NCBI GenBank assembly: GCA_025057015.1
Contig: JANWYG010000003.1
Location: 62,001 to 126,000 of the forward strand
Reading direction: 5' to 3'
Origin: Blastocatellia bacterium
GTDB taxonomy: Bacteria; Acidobacteriota; Blastocatellia; Chloracidobacteriales; JADJPF01
DNA length: 64,000 nucleotides
The translations under genes and the position numbers were made by a program. The notes beneath the pieces were generated by a model, which searched no databases, was not told where the DNA came from, and saw only the letters and a program-made list of their open reading frames with translations. Each line of letters begins with the position of its first letter. Within the stretch, counting starts at the first letter, position 1. Positions 35,403 to 44,409 of this stretch are shown here, in pieces.

Positions 35403-36346
35403 TTTTCTTCCTCGAAGTCCTCAGCAAAGTTTGTTCCGCCCTTGACTTCTCCCTCTGGATCCCAGAGGTTACTAGCAGCAGCAGGGTTTTGGTTAAATTC
35501 GGCTTCTTGTGCGGTAACGGGATTGGTGTCTAGACCTAGAGCTTTTTCTATGTCCGGGATGATTCTTTGCAAGAGTTTTGTCTGATAGAACTTATCGCGG
35601 CAAGCGTGACGAACGCGTGTCTCTACATCTTGGGTTCCTTCTGCAGCTGTTTGAAAAGCTATGGGTACGGTCACGTCTACTTTGTAGAGGTCAGCTATGT
35701 CGTATACGAAAGAGAGCATCTTACCCGTATGGATGAAGCCTAGAGCTGGAGAGAAGCCTGCTGCCACTATAGCGGCGTGGCATATGCCGTAGAGGCAGCT
35801 ATTTGCGGCAGAAAGTGCACGGTTAATTGGGTCAGACTTATTCCAATCGTGAGTGCTGAAGCTACGGCCCTTCCATTTAACGCCATACAATTGGCTATAT
35901 TTGAAGTAGGCTTCGCGTACTCGTATACCTTCTTTGCCGCGTATTTGGCGCAGGCTAAGGTTAGGTTCGAGGGGTTCAGGAAAGCGCATTTCATACATGC
36001 GTCTAACTACCTGCATTCGCAGTTCTGGGTAAGAGACCATTCTTGCCTGGTGCAACAGCCTATGTGATGAGCGGGTTTCTCCTAGACCTTGGGCGTAGAA
36101 CCTAACTGAAGCTTCTCCTACCCATGAGATAAGGCATCCATTTTCGGCTAATGTTAGCACTGCGGCATGGGTAATTGAAGTGCCAGGACCTAGCATTAAC
36201 AAGTTTAGTGAGGAGCAAGGAACAGTGGTTTTACCTTCCTTGTCATGCAAAGCGATTGCTTTACTATCTCTATCTACCTTTTTATGTTCGATGTAGAGGT
36301 AGCTTAGGCTATCTCTGACTTTTGGAAGAATGTGTAGGTCATCCAT
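35396..36346 (-). CDS. cas1: Type I-E Cas1 integrase
   Basis: 316 residues. The catalytic residues can be placed by comparison with the E. coli protein: Glu139 (in RGKEGIRVRE), His206 (in GFIHTGK) and Asp216/Asp219 (in FVYDIAD). All are intact, so spacer acquisition should be possible. The C-terminal 40 residues are charged and variable. It starts 3 bases after cas6e and overlaps cas2 by 7 bases. Confidence 0.96.
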   Translation of the reverse strand: MDDLHILPKVRDSLSYLYIEHKKVDRDSKAIALHDKEGKTTVPCSSLNLLMLGPGTSITHAAVLTLAENGCLISWVGEASVRFYAQGLGETRSSHRLLHQARMVSYPELRMQVVRRMYEMRFPEPLEPNLSLRQIRGKEGIRVREAYFKYSQLYGVKWKGRSFSTHDWNKSDPINRALSAANSCLYGICHAAIVAAGFSPALGFIHTGKMLSFVYDIADLYKVDVTVPIAFQTAAEGTQDVETRVRHACRDKFYQTKLLQRIIPDIEKALGLDTNPVTAQEAEFNQNPAAASNLWDPEGEVKGGTNFAEDFEEEKC

Positions 36347-36349
36347 ATA

Positions 36350-37054
36350 CTAGCTCCTTTCGTAGGCATTGGCTATTGAAAGTAGGCCAAATCCGTAGGC
36401 TTTACCACTTCCGATTCCGTTTTCTAGGCATTTTTTGAACTGCTGTGGATTTGTTATTTGCAACTCTCCCTCGAAGAGGACTGAGCCGAAGGTCAGTTTC
36501 TTATTTTTACCGGATATCTTGTCGTAGCGCACGCCATAAATTTTCGCTTCAGGGTTGACATTTAAGTTAGGTGTGTCTTTCCTAATTTTCAGCGAGCACA
36601 CTCTAAACCCGTTGGCTGCTGCTTTTCTTTGTAGCCAAGCTACTTGCTCTTCTTTTCTATACAGCTCTACGCGTCTGCCGTTTTGCTTTATGCTGTTAGG
36701 TAGCGATTTAGTCTCTATTTTGCGCGTGGGATTTGCGCGCAGTCGAAAGGCGAGGTATCTATTTTCATATAGGACCTCTTCTGTGTAGAGCTTCGAGACA
36801 TCTTTACAGAGTGGTTCTTGTAGAAGGTATCCTTGGGGCAAGTTCGACCAATCTGGGAGTATCTTTGATTGAGCTAAGATGTAGAGCTGTCCAGGGTTAT
36901 TCTCGATGCGAAAAAGCAGACCGAACTCTGCTCTAGCGCTGCTTTCCGCTTTAGGGAAAGCGGAAAGCAAGCGTTGGTGTATTTGCTGGCAGTCATTTAG
37001 GTCACGCTGCACAAACTTATTTCGTGGGTTTAGGAGAAGTTTAGACAGATACAT
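36350..37054 (-). CDS. cas6e: Type I-E crRNA endonuclease Cas6e
   Basis: 234 residues; the E. coli protein has 199. Cas6e cleaves the array transcript at the repeat hairpin and stays bound to the 3' handle. A conserved early histidine is present (CQQIHQRLLSAFP, residue 26), matching the catalytic His of the family, and the glycine-rich end loop reads GIGSGKAYGFG. The cas5 stop overlaps its start by 14 bases. Confidence 0.93.
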   Translation of the reverse strand: MYLSKLLLNPRNKFVQRDLNDCQQIHQRLLSAFPKAESSARAEFGLLFRIENNPGQLYILAQSKILPDWSNLPQGYLLQEPLCKDVSKLYTEEVLYENRYLAFRLRANPTRKIETKSLPNSIKQNGRRVELYRKEEQVAWLQRKAAANGFRVCSLKIRKDTPNLNVNPEAKIYGVRYDKISGKNKKLTFGSVLFEGELQITNPQQFKKCLENGIGSGKAYGFGLLSIANAYERS

Positions 37055-37736
37055 ATTTTCCTCCTTTGAGGTTAATGAACTTGGTGCTGCAGTAGCGTGG
37101 CAGAAAGGTACGCTTGCTGAGAGAGAATGGTTGGTCGTAGCGCATTTCCGGACCTTTAGGATCTTCTAAGACTACCCGTAAGTGCTCAGGCGGTTCCGCT
37201 TTTCTACCATCTGCGATGCCTTGCCAACTACAGAAATTCAGATCCAGCAGGGACTCCTCCAGATTTCCAGGGTACAGCTCATCTTTGAAGCTTACAGGCA
37301 GGCTGGGAACGAAAGCTTTGCGACCCAAGTACAGTTGCCACTTAGGAAACTTTAGGGCATGGTTCAATTGATGTAGGAGATTAGGGTCTTTTCCTTCTAA
37401 TCCAACTACGAAGCAGGCATCGCTTAAATAGTACTTAGGGGAGGTTTCGGTTTCTTTCGGTTGACCACCTGATACCTGAGCTATATTTTGCGCTGTCTGG
37501 TAGTCATATTTGACTATTCCTTCACGGTCGACTCGCACGGCCATTCGCAATGTAGCGATGCTACGGAACTCCTCGTCGTCTATCGTGGATTGGTCGCGGG
37601 GTTTGCCAAGGGCAGCGCATAAAAGACCTATTACGCCGCTCTTAGAAGGTTCTGTAGAAGTTTCCCGGATGGAGAATCTTGATAAGGTTCCCCAGGATTG
37701 CATCGGGCCTACGAGTCTTATAAGTAGAGTTGGCAT
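37041..37736 (-). CDS. cas5e: Type I-E Cascade subunit Cas5e (CasD)
   Basis: 231 residues. Begins MPTLLIRLVGPMQSWGTLSR, the typical I-E Cas5 start, followed by TEPSKSGVIGLLCAALG. Caps the 5' handle of crRNA in Cascade. It follows cas7 by 14 bases and overlaps cas6e. Confidence 0.94.
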   Translation of the reverse strand: MPTLLIRLVGPMQSWGTLSRFSIRETSTEPSKSGVIGLLCAALGKPRDQSTIDDEEFRSIATLRMAVRVDREGIVKYDYQTAQNIAQVSGGQPKETETSPKYYLSDACFVVGLEGKDPNLLHQLNHALKFPKWQLYLGRKAFVPSLPVSFKDELYPGNLEESLLDLNFCSWQGIADGRKAEPPEHLRVVLEDPKGPEMRYDQPFSLSKRTFLPRYCSTKFINLKGGKYVSV

Positions 37737-37750
37737 GGCCTATCTCCTTA

Positions 37751-38926
37751 CTACTGAGTTTCTAGGTATTTGAGGGTTTTGGCTAATAGCTCCTTGACGT
37801 TATCGACGCGACTATCTCCGAGGTTTGGCAGATCTTCCTCATAGAGGTTGACGTAGACTTTTTGTATGTTTTCTTCTCCGTAGGCGTGGGCTAACTGTCC
37901 CCAGTACCTGTCGAGCCTTTTGATAGACTCGTTAACTATATCGCTGCCTTTGACAGGGTTGACGAAGGCGTTAGCGAGGGACCAGAAGCCTCTCGGACGG
38001 ACAGTGACTAGGATAAAAGAGGGCAAGTTGTGTGCTGCCATGCTATTTTGTTTGCCTGTGGGTATGGCATGAACGGCAGCATCTATGAAGGCAGCGACGG
38101 TAGCTTTCGCAAGTTCTGTATCACCTTGAAGGTTCTCGTTTAGTTGTTCTACGTCGATGTTTGCGTAGCGGTAGAAGCAAGCCGAGTTGAACTCTATTGT
38201 ACCCATCATACCTGCGCCGGCCTGGCCTAGTGGTTGTAGATCATCCACAGCAGTATAGAAGTCAAACTCTACACCGACTTTATGTGTAGATATTGCGTGG
38301 GCTACTTGGGAGGCGGCACTTATTTTTTTTGTTGGCAAGTCGGCGAGCATTCTTCCAAAGAGTGCTAAGTCGGCTGCCCTACCGCCGTCTAACACACTTT
38401 GGATTGCTTCTTTTAGGTCCTTTGGCAGCTTCTCTTCTGATTTTTCCTTGGTTTTTTTGGATTTGGACTCTTTCGGGTTAGCGTCTTCGTCCTTCTTCAG
38501 CTGCGAGGCGACTGCCTCAAGTTGATCCCAGTAAGAGAGGCATTTATCGACGAGGTTTTCGATTTCCTTTGCACCTAGGAAGACAAGGTACTCTAGTTCA
38601 TTTTCTTTTTCCCTTATTTTTAAACCCAGGCCCTTGAGGAGAGCTTGTACTACTTTTTGAGCTTGGTTACGGTCTTGTCCTTTCTTTTCTAGCGTTTCTA
38701 CCAGAGTATCTGGCAGTAGCCGAGTGCGCTTTGCGAAGAGGGCTTTTTGTTCGTTGGTAAATATTTCTCCTTTAGCAAAGTATTCGCGTATTGCGCGTTT
38801 GAGACATTGACTAGAAATACGAGCGCGTCTTACTGCTCCGAATTCGCAGTCTTTGGGTGTTCCTGTGTCGCTACGGTTTAAGTTGGAAGGTGCGAAATTC
38901 TGTATTAGGTGTAGTTCTACTTTCAT
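37751..38926 (-). CDS. cas7e: Type I-E Cascade backbone subunit Cas7e (CasC/Cse4)
   Basis: 391 residues, slightly longer than E. coli CasC (363). The start (HLIQNFAPSNLNRSDTGTPK) and ARISSQCLKRAIREYF are diagnostic of Cse4. The extra length includes a lysine/glutamate-rich insert around residues 148-175 (PKESKSKKTKEKSEEKLPKD). Six copies form the crRNA-binding backbone. Nine bases separate it from cse2. Confidence 0.95.
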   Translation of the reverse strand: MKVELHLIQNFAPSNLNRSDTGTPKDCEFGAVRRARISSQCLKRAIREYFAKGEIFTNEQKALFAKRTRLLPDTLVETLEKKGQDRNQAQKVVQALLKGLGLKIREKENELEYLVFLGAKEIENLVDKCLSYWDQLEAVASQLKKDEDANPKESKSKKTKEKSEEKLPKDLKEAIQSVLDGGRAADLALFGRMLADLPTKKISAASQVAHAISTHKVGVEFDFYTAVDDLQPLGQAGAGMMGTIEFNSACFYRYANIDVEQLNENLQGDTELAKATVAAFIDAAVHAIPTGKQNSMAAHNLPSFILVTVRPRGFWSLANAFVNPVKGSDIVNESIKRLDRYWGQLAHAYGEENIQKVYVNLYEEDLPNLGDSRVDNVKELLAKTLKYLETQ

Positions 38927-38935
38927 TTTTCCTCC

Positions 38936-39454
38936 TTAAATTTCTTCAGTTTTTTCAGCTTGTCTGGTTTCTTCAGTTTCAATTTCTTTCCAGAAAGATG
39001 TCGCCCACTGGCGTTGGACTTTGTAGTCGTCTCGTTGCCAGTCTAGGATGTCGTTTAGCAGTTGAAGCCAGTTGATATGTACTTCTTTGGATTTGAGTAG
39101 GTTGACTGCCTGCCTAAGGTGTTGTGGTAAGTCTTCGAAATTTGAGTTGAGAATTGCCACGAATCGTCTTTCAGTGCTCTCGCTTTCTTGTCGCAGTCGT
39201 AACTGAGCAAAAGATGCACCGAAGTTATATTTTTCTGCGCTTTCTGACGGGTATAGGCCATATAGAGTAGCGACCAAGTACAGCGCGTATTCTTCAAGCT
39301 CGCTTTTGGCTTCTGCTATAAAGCGACCTATTACGCTATATACTTCCATGCTTTCTCCAGGTGGTTTGCCTACTCCGCGTCTGAGCTTTGCCAGCGAGCC
39401 GCGGTCTTCCTTCTTGTGGAGTTCGAGCAAGAAGTCTATGAAGTCTTTTTTCAT
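38936..39454 (-). CDS. cse2: Type I-E Cascade small subunit Cse2 (CasB)
   Basis: 172 residues, all-helical, as expected for CasB. Recognised from position and from the segments DRGSLAKLRRGVGKPPG and LPQHLRQAVNLLKSKEVHINW. Two copies stabilise the R-loop. It lies between cse1 (12-base gap) and cas7. Confidence 0.92.
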   Translation of the reverse strand: MKKDFIDFLLELHKKEDRGSLAKLRRGVGKPPGESMEVYSVIGRFIAEAKSELEEYALYLVATLYGLYPSESAEKYNFGASFAQLRLRQESESTERRFVAILNSNFEDLPQHLRQAVNLLKSKEVHINWLQLLNDILDWQRDDYKVQRQWATSFWKEIETEETRQAEKTEEI

Positions 39455-39466
39455 AGTTTTCTCCTT

Positions 39467-41035
39467 TTAGGGTGTTTGCTGTGAATCAAAGTAGTTGATG
39501 TACTGCTTTTTTACAGCTGCGAGCGCCATATTGAACTTGCTTTCGGCCTGAACTACGGCCTTTAGGTCTTTGGCTGTAGACCCTAGACTGCTTGTTACGT
39601 GTCTAAGTGCTTGTCTTGCTGTTTTCTCGAGTAGCTTCGCCCATAGCGGCAACTGTTTTCTCCCGAATATGGTTGTTTCTTCTTCAAGGTCAAGGACTAG
39701 ATCGTTTGGTAGATCGACAAGTAGCTGCTTGAAGTGCAGACCAAGCTTGGTCCAGTAGAAAGAGCTGGCTCCTAATCCTTTTGCAAATTTTTTGACAAGA
39801 TCTTTATCAATATTTTGTCTCTCGTCCAGCAAGGTAGCTGAAAGCTTTTCTACTGCTTGAGAGAGCAGTGTTTCCACTTCTTCGGCCAAGTTAATTGCTT
39901 CTTTGAGAGCATTTCTAAGGTTTGCGTCAGTTAAATAAACAAGTGGTAGTGGTAGCACTTCTCTAGACCATAGATAGACTTTTGCTTTGTCTGCTAGTAG
40001 GCCGACGAGCATGAAGCGGTAAGCTTTGCTGGCTACTAGCTCACCTCTGCTCTGTCGTTTTTCTATTTCAGCGAGGTGGTTAAATACGAGGGGGCGTTGG
40101 ACGGAAGCATCTTCCGCCTCGACGAAGAGCGTGTGGCTATCGCGCCAGAGTACCTTGTCTTCATTTAGCTTTTTTTCCAACATTCCCCTTTGGGGATTCT
40201 TGTAATAGCACTTGAAAGGGTCGTGGTAGAAGTCATCTTTGAGCTTTAAGTTTTGCATTAGTGCGTAGTCTGTAACGCCTGTATGGTCACCAAATACGAG
40301 GATGCGCCTGCTTTGCCAGGTTAGATAGTCAACGTAGCCGTATGGAACGTTACCGTTCTTATCAGGTTCTCTAAACTGTTCCTGTTCCCAAGCGGGTAGG
40401 TCAGGAGCTATCTGGGGCAGCGGACTTTCTTCATTGTAGGGAATCAAGTTCAAGGCAAGGGTTTCGAAAAGGTTATTCCCAAGCACCATTACGGTATAGC
40501 CTCCTGCTAATGGAGCGTTGGAAAGATTAAACGGCTTACTATTACCACCTCCTAGCGAGAAAGCTTGCCGTGCGAGCAAATACCTTGCAGTCATTGCAGG
40601 GGAGAACTTTTCCGTGGATCCTTGGAAGCTATGGTCGCACCATGTTCCGCTGGTAGCGGATTCGTTTGGTAGCAGGACTATGGATTTCTTTTCGGCATTT
40701 TCATCGAGTAACTGTTTGGATTGATAGAACGGACGCTCTTTGTCGAAGAGATCAAACCTATGTTTCCATCGATCTAGATACTCGCTGATAGCTTTTGCAT
40801 CCCACTTGCCTAATTTCCAGAGCTCTGTCCATTGGTCAAAATCTTTTGGACCAAAGACTCTGTGGAGAACTGCTAGCAATAGTCGGTGAATTGCTACGAC
40901 TACTAGTGGCGAATTATCTGTTATTTCGTTAATTTCATGCGCGTGCAGTAGAGCGTCTTTTAAGCTCACTTCACTAGCTTGGCCGTCTTTAATGCATGCG
41001 ATCCAGGGGTTATCTACTAGGTTGAAGGATTGCAT
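39467..41035 (-). CDS. cse1: Type I-E Cascade large subunit Cse1 (CasA)
   Basis: 522 residues (E. coli 502). Starts FNLVDNPWIACIKDGQASEV, the usual CasA opening; residues around LFDKERPFYQ and LARQAFSLGGGNSKPFNLSN are also typical. Cse1 recognises the PAM and recruits Cas3. It starts 3 bases after the cas3 stop, so translation is likely coupled. Confidence 0.95.
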   Translation of the reverse strand: MQSFNLVDNPWIACIKDGQASEVSLKDALLHAHEINEITDNSPLVVVAIHRLLLAVLHRVFGPKDFDQWTELWKLGKWDAKAISEYLDRWKHRFDLFDKERPFYQSKQLLDENAEKKSIVLLPNESATSGTWCDHSFQGSTEKFSPAMTARYLLARQAFSLGGGNSKPFNLSNAPLAGGYTVMVLGNNLFETLALNLIPYNEESPLPQIAPDLPAWEQEQFREPDKNGNVPYGYVDYLTWQSRRILVFGDHTGVTDYALMQNLKLKDDFYHDPFKCYYKNPQRGMLEKKLNEDKVLWRDSHTLFVEAEDASVQRPLVFNHLAEIEKRQSRGELVASKAYRFMLVGLLADKAKVYLWSREVLPLPLVYLTDANLRNALKEAINLAEEVETLLSQAVEKLSATLLDERQNIDKDLVKKFAKGLGASSFYWTKLGLHFKQLLVDLPNDLVLDLEEETTIFGRKQLPLWAKLLEKTARQALRHVTSSLGSTAKDLKAVVQAESKFNMALAAVKKQYINYFDSQQTP

Positions 41036-41038
41036 ATT

Positions 41039-43795
41039 TCATTCTCCTTTGATCACTATTCCTAGTTGATCATCTAGTTTTAGAAGGTATTTACCGACTG
41101 TAACTTCGCCTGCTGAATTGACTACTAGTAGGCGATGATGCCTTAGCAGGGCGTTCTCTTGCCATTCAGGTGGAGGACTCTGATCTATAAGCTCGTAGAC
41201 TATTCTCGGACTTGAGATTGTGACTGACCTTTGTAACAAGTACTTTGTTTCAGCAATGTTGCGGGCACACTTGCTTTCGGCTTGCTTCTCTTGCAGAATG
41301 ACTACCTGTATGCTGGGGGATTCATCATCTCGAGTGCAGGCCTGCAGGCTTTTATGAAATTCTGGATTATCTTCTTCTAGGAAGGAACTAAACTCGTTGA
41401 GGAGATTTTTATTTAGCGGAGAGGCTATTCTCTTGTTGCGGGCTCTGTGTTCTTTATCTTGTATTCTATTCCTTAATTTTTTCTCTGTTGCTTCCCAGTG
41501 ATTTGACAGTGACTCATCCGTACAGGGCTGGTTGTTGCTATAGACGTATTCTGTCAATTGGGAAACATCTTCTGGTATTCGTATCCGTTGTAGCTTGTCA
41601 ATTGCTAGTTGGGAGCGCAGCAGTATGTGTTCATCATAGATGAGGCTGCTGTTTCCAAAACCTTCTTGGCTTGAGATGATCCACAAAGTGGGTTCTGAGA
41701 GTCTTTGTGGTCGCTGTTTTCTGACGTGTCTGTGCAATCTACCTGCGCGTTGTAGTAGTAGGTCGACTGGAGCATGTTCGGATATCATCAGATCGAAGTC
41801 TAGGTCCAAGCTTTGCTCGATTACTTGGGTAGCCACTAAGATAGCTCGCTTTGGGCGGATTACGGGGTGTTCTTTGCCTTGGGAATCGACCACTGAAGAA
41901 TTTTCTTTTCCGAAGCGTATCAGGCAACGTAGCTCGCGTTTGGCTCGGTCTGTGTATAGAAACCTCGCATGCAACAGATCTACCTCAGGTAGGGAGTCAT
42001 TGGAAGTACCTGGAAAGTGCTGCCTTAGCTTTAGGAACACTTCCTGCGCTCGCTCGACTGTGTTACAGATAACCGCAACGCAACCTCCATCGGCGAGCGC
42101 TTCTTTTAGGGCTTCGCCCAAGGATTCCAAGGTGACAGAGCAAAGGTTTATGAGCTTTTGCTGTGAGGTGCGTATCTCGATTGTACCTATGTCTTGTTTA
42201 GTTGCCCAAGTAATTGAAGGATAAGAACCTGAGGTATGCCAACTGCCTTCTTCAGAAAGCCCTTTTAGATACGCTTTTACGAGGCTATTGCGCTTGTCAG
42301 CTGGTAAAGTAGCCGACAGGAGTATTACTGGAGAGCCTAACGTTGCTAGCCAGTTCAAAAGTCGTTCAAGTAGAACAGACATATATGCGTCATAGGCGTG
42401 TACTTCGTCAATTATCACCGTCTTATGAGCTAAACCGAAAAGTCTTACGAATACATGTTGGACCTGAAGGACTGCAAGTAATGCTTGATCGACTGTACCT
42501 ACTCCGAAAGGAGCTAGTAGGCCTCGCTTGCGGTGAGTGAACCATTCAGCAGCGACTACGCTTGCGAGGCAGCTATGGGTTTGCTCGTCAGCATATATTT
42601 CTGACATAGATAGTAGTTTCTCGTGTTGCTTTAGCAGAGTTTCGAATTCTGCTGAAAGCGATGCATGTCCGTGCAGTAGCTGCAGAAGGACTTTTTCGTG
42701 AGGGTAGCGGGCTGCTAGAAAGTTCTTTACTCTGGAGAACATCTGGTTACTTGTCGCTTGTGTAGGCAATGCAAAGTAGATACCGCGCTGCTTTAGGGTG
42801 GCATTCCAAAAGTCTGCTAGAAACATTGCTGCTTCGGTCTTGCCCTCGCCCATAGGGGCTTCTATTACTACTATGCCTGGTGAGCGAAGCTTTTCGGCTA
42901 GCGTCTCTACAGTGTCTTGTAGGTTGTTCTTAACTATGTTTGGAAAAAGTTCACAGAACCGCTTGTGGTATATTGCTTCTGGTTGGTCTAACCAGCCGAG
43001 TTTTGACAAAGCGGCTCTAGCATTATTGAAAGCTTCTTCTTTGTAAGAGTACAAGTCTATTTGCGGTATGTTTGCTTGATCAGTGACCTTGCACTTGAAG
43101 AACTCTGTGTTTGAACCTATCCAATCTGCTACAGATACAAGGCCAGCTAGGATCAAAGCTGAGGCATTGTCTATGTCTAATTTTGGATCAAGCGTTAAGG
43201 TAGGAACGCACAACACTTCGTGTAAGACTTTGGCAAGTTCTAGTCGAGCGGTTTTCCAACTTTTTCCTCCTAGCTTTGAGTCGTTGCCTTCTATGTCTTT
43301 TATTTCGGAAGAATTAGGAAACTTGCCGTGGTGGCTACCCGTTATAATCCCCATCTTTTCAGCTAACTTCCAGCCGAAACCAAAGTCGGTGAGTATCCGC
43401 TCAAGTGCGATTGCGGTCACGTAGCCATGAGGTGCTTGTTTTGGAGGAGGAAGTGGTAGTTGTGCTCTTTCGAACTTTGTCCCTTGGTAAATTTGGTGGA
43501 TTTGCTGTTCAGTATAGCGGTGCGCAAATGGCGGGGAAGCTTTTCCTAGATCGTGTAGACCGGCAATCCAGGAGACTATTTTGCCTGTTTGCTCTATACC
43601 CGTTATGCTCGTTAGGCCTAAAGCACAGCTGATACGCTCTTTTAATGCAGTTGATAGCACTTTGTCCCACATGGTTTGCGTAACAGCTGCCACGTCTATC
43701 ATATGGCAGAGAAGAGGATGAAATGCTTTGGGATAATTTATCTTATCGTGTGTAGTCTTTGCCCAGAACCTAAGTAGTAAATGTGTAGCAAACAT
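41039..43795 (-). CDS. cas3: Type I-E effector nuclease-helicase Cas3
   Basis: 918 residues (E. coli 888). N-terminal HD nuclease domain with HDLGKASPPFAHR (HD at about residues 82-83) and the earlier histidine region FHPLLCHMIDVA. SF2 helicase follows with Walker A MGEGKTEAA, DEVHAYD and LLSATLP. This is the DNA-degrading partner recruited by Cascade. First gene of the cas operon; AAAGGG lies close to its ATG. All key motifs look intact. Confidence 0.95.
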   Translation of the reverse strand: MFATHLLLRFWAKTTHDKINYPKAFHPLLCHMIDVAAVTQTMWDKVLSTALKERISCALGLTSITGIEQTGKIVSWIAGLHDLGKASPPFAHRYTEQQIHQIYQGTKFERAQLPLPPPKQAPHGYVTAIALERILTDFGFGWKLAEKMGIITGSHHGKFPNSSEIKDIEGNDSKLGGKSWKTARLELAKVLHEVLCVPTLTLDPKLDIDNASALILAGLVSVADWIGSNTEFFKCKVTDQANIPQIDLYSYKEEAFNNARAALSKLGWLDQPEAIYHKRFCELFPNIVKNNLQDTVETLAEKLRSPGIVVIEAPMGEGKTEAAMFLADFWNATLKQRGIYFALPTQATSNQMFSRVKNFLAARYPHEKVLLQLLHGHASLSAEFETLLKQHEKLLSMSEIYADEQTHSCLASVVAAEWFTHRKRGLLAPFGVGTVDQALLAVLQVQHVFVRLFGLAHKTVIIDEVHAYDAYMSVLLERLLNWLATLGSPVILLSATLPADKRNSLVKAYLKGLSEEGSWHTSGSYPSITWATKQDIGTIEIRTSQQKLINLCSVTLESLGEALKEALADGGCVAVICNTVERAQEVFLKLRQHFPGTSNDSLPEVDLLHARFLYTDRAKRELRCLIRFGKENSSVVDSQGKEHPVIRPKRAILVATQVIEQSLDLDFDLMISEHAPVDLLLQRAGRLHRHVRKQRPQRLSEPTLWIISSQEGFGNSSLIYDEHILLRSQLAIDKLQRIRIPEDVSQLTEYVYSNNQPCTDESLSNHWEATEKKLRNRIQDKEHRARNKRIASPLNKNLLNEFSSFLEEDNPEFHKSLQACTRDDESPSIQVVILQEKQAESKCARNIAETKYLLQRSVTISSPRIVYELIDQSPPPEWQENALLRHHRLLVVNSAGEVTVGKYLLKLDDQLGIVIKGE

Positions 43796-43944
43796 GAACC
43801 CTTTAAATACCTGTAGAAATTACACGGCATTATAGTACATAGTGATTCTCGATAAAAGGCGAAAACATTCTTAACTTAGTTAGCACTAAGAGAAGAGAAA
43901 GTTTTTAGTAAATGACGAAAGCGGTTGGAAACCCTTTCTATTGA

Positions 43945-44403
43945 CTAAATCCTATGCATAGCGTGGAAGAGGTCTTCGCGTTGGAAGTAGATGCGGACGC
44001 CTAGTTGTTGTGAGAGAGCGCGTAGCTGTTCGCGCACTTGCATCATCTCGGTGCTTTGTTCTGATGCACCAACTATCATTATCATGGCAAACTTGCCTTT
44101 AACTACTGTTTGGTTGATGTCGATGATGCTGTAGCGTGCTTCGGCAAGGAGGCTTGCTACAGCAGCTACTATACCGGGTTGATCAGTGCCAAAGACTGAA
44201 ACTACGAAATGTCTTTGAGAGTCAGGCTTTGCTGTTGTTGGTGTACTAGCTGGTTGCGAGGGTTGTTGCAGCAGCGGATAGATTACATCGACGACGTCAG
44301 TGACTATTGCTTCGACGGTCTTACGGTCAGCTTTTTCTCCTAGTCGGTTATAGACCGCACGAGTGATTTTGTATATAGTTTCCTCTATCTGTTTAGGATC
44401 CAT
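43945..44403 (-). CDS. ACT-domain protein in the BMC operon
   Basis: About 152 residues from the ATG at 44403 (TTG at 44409 is also in frame). Residues about 1-45 form a helical, amphipathic segment (PKQIEETIYKITRAVYNRLG and EAIVTDVVDVIYPLL), followed by a Ser/Pro/Thr linker. The remaining 85 residues form an ACT domain (FVVSVFGTDQPGIVAAVASL, AMIMIVGA), GcvR-like. ACT domains usually bind small ligands, often amino acids. Last gene of the BMC operon, directly after the preceding gene. The N-terminal helix resembles BMC encapsulation peptides; this is inference. Confidence 0.82.
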   Translation of the reverse strand: MDPKQIEETIYKITRAVYNRLGEKADRKTVEAIVTDVVDVIYPLLQQPSQPASTPTTAKPDSQRHFVVSVFGTDQPGIVAAVASLLAEARYSIIDINQTVVKGKFAMIMIVGASEQSTEMMQVREQLRALSQQLGVRIYFQREDLFHAMHRI

Positions 44404-44409
44404 AGTCAA

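Noticed and set aside
35396-36346. Possible loss of a Cas1 catalytic residue (a His follows CLYGIC where E. coli has Glu)
   Set aside because: That Glu is not the catalytic one; counting places the catalytic Glu in RGKEG (residue 139), where it is conserved.
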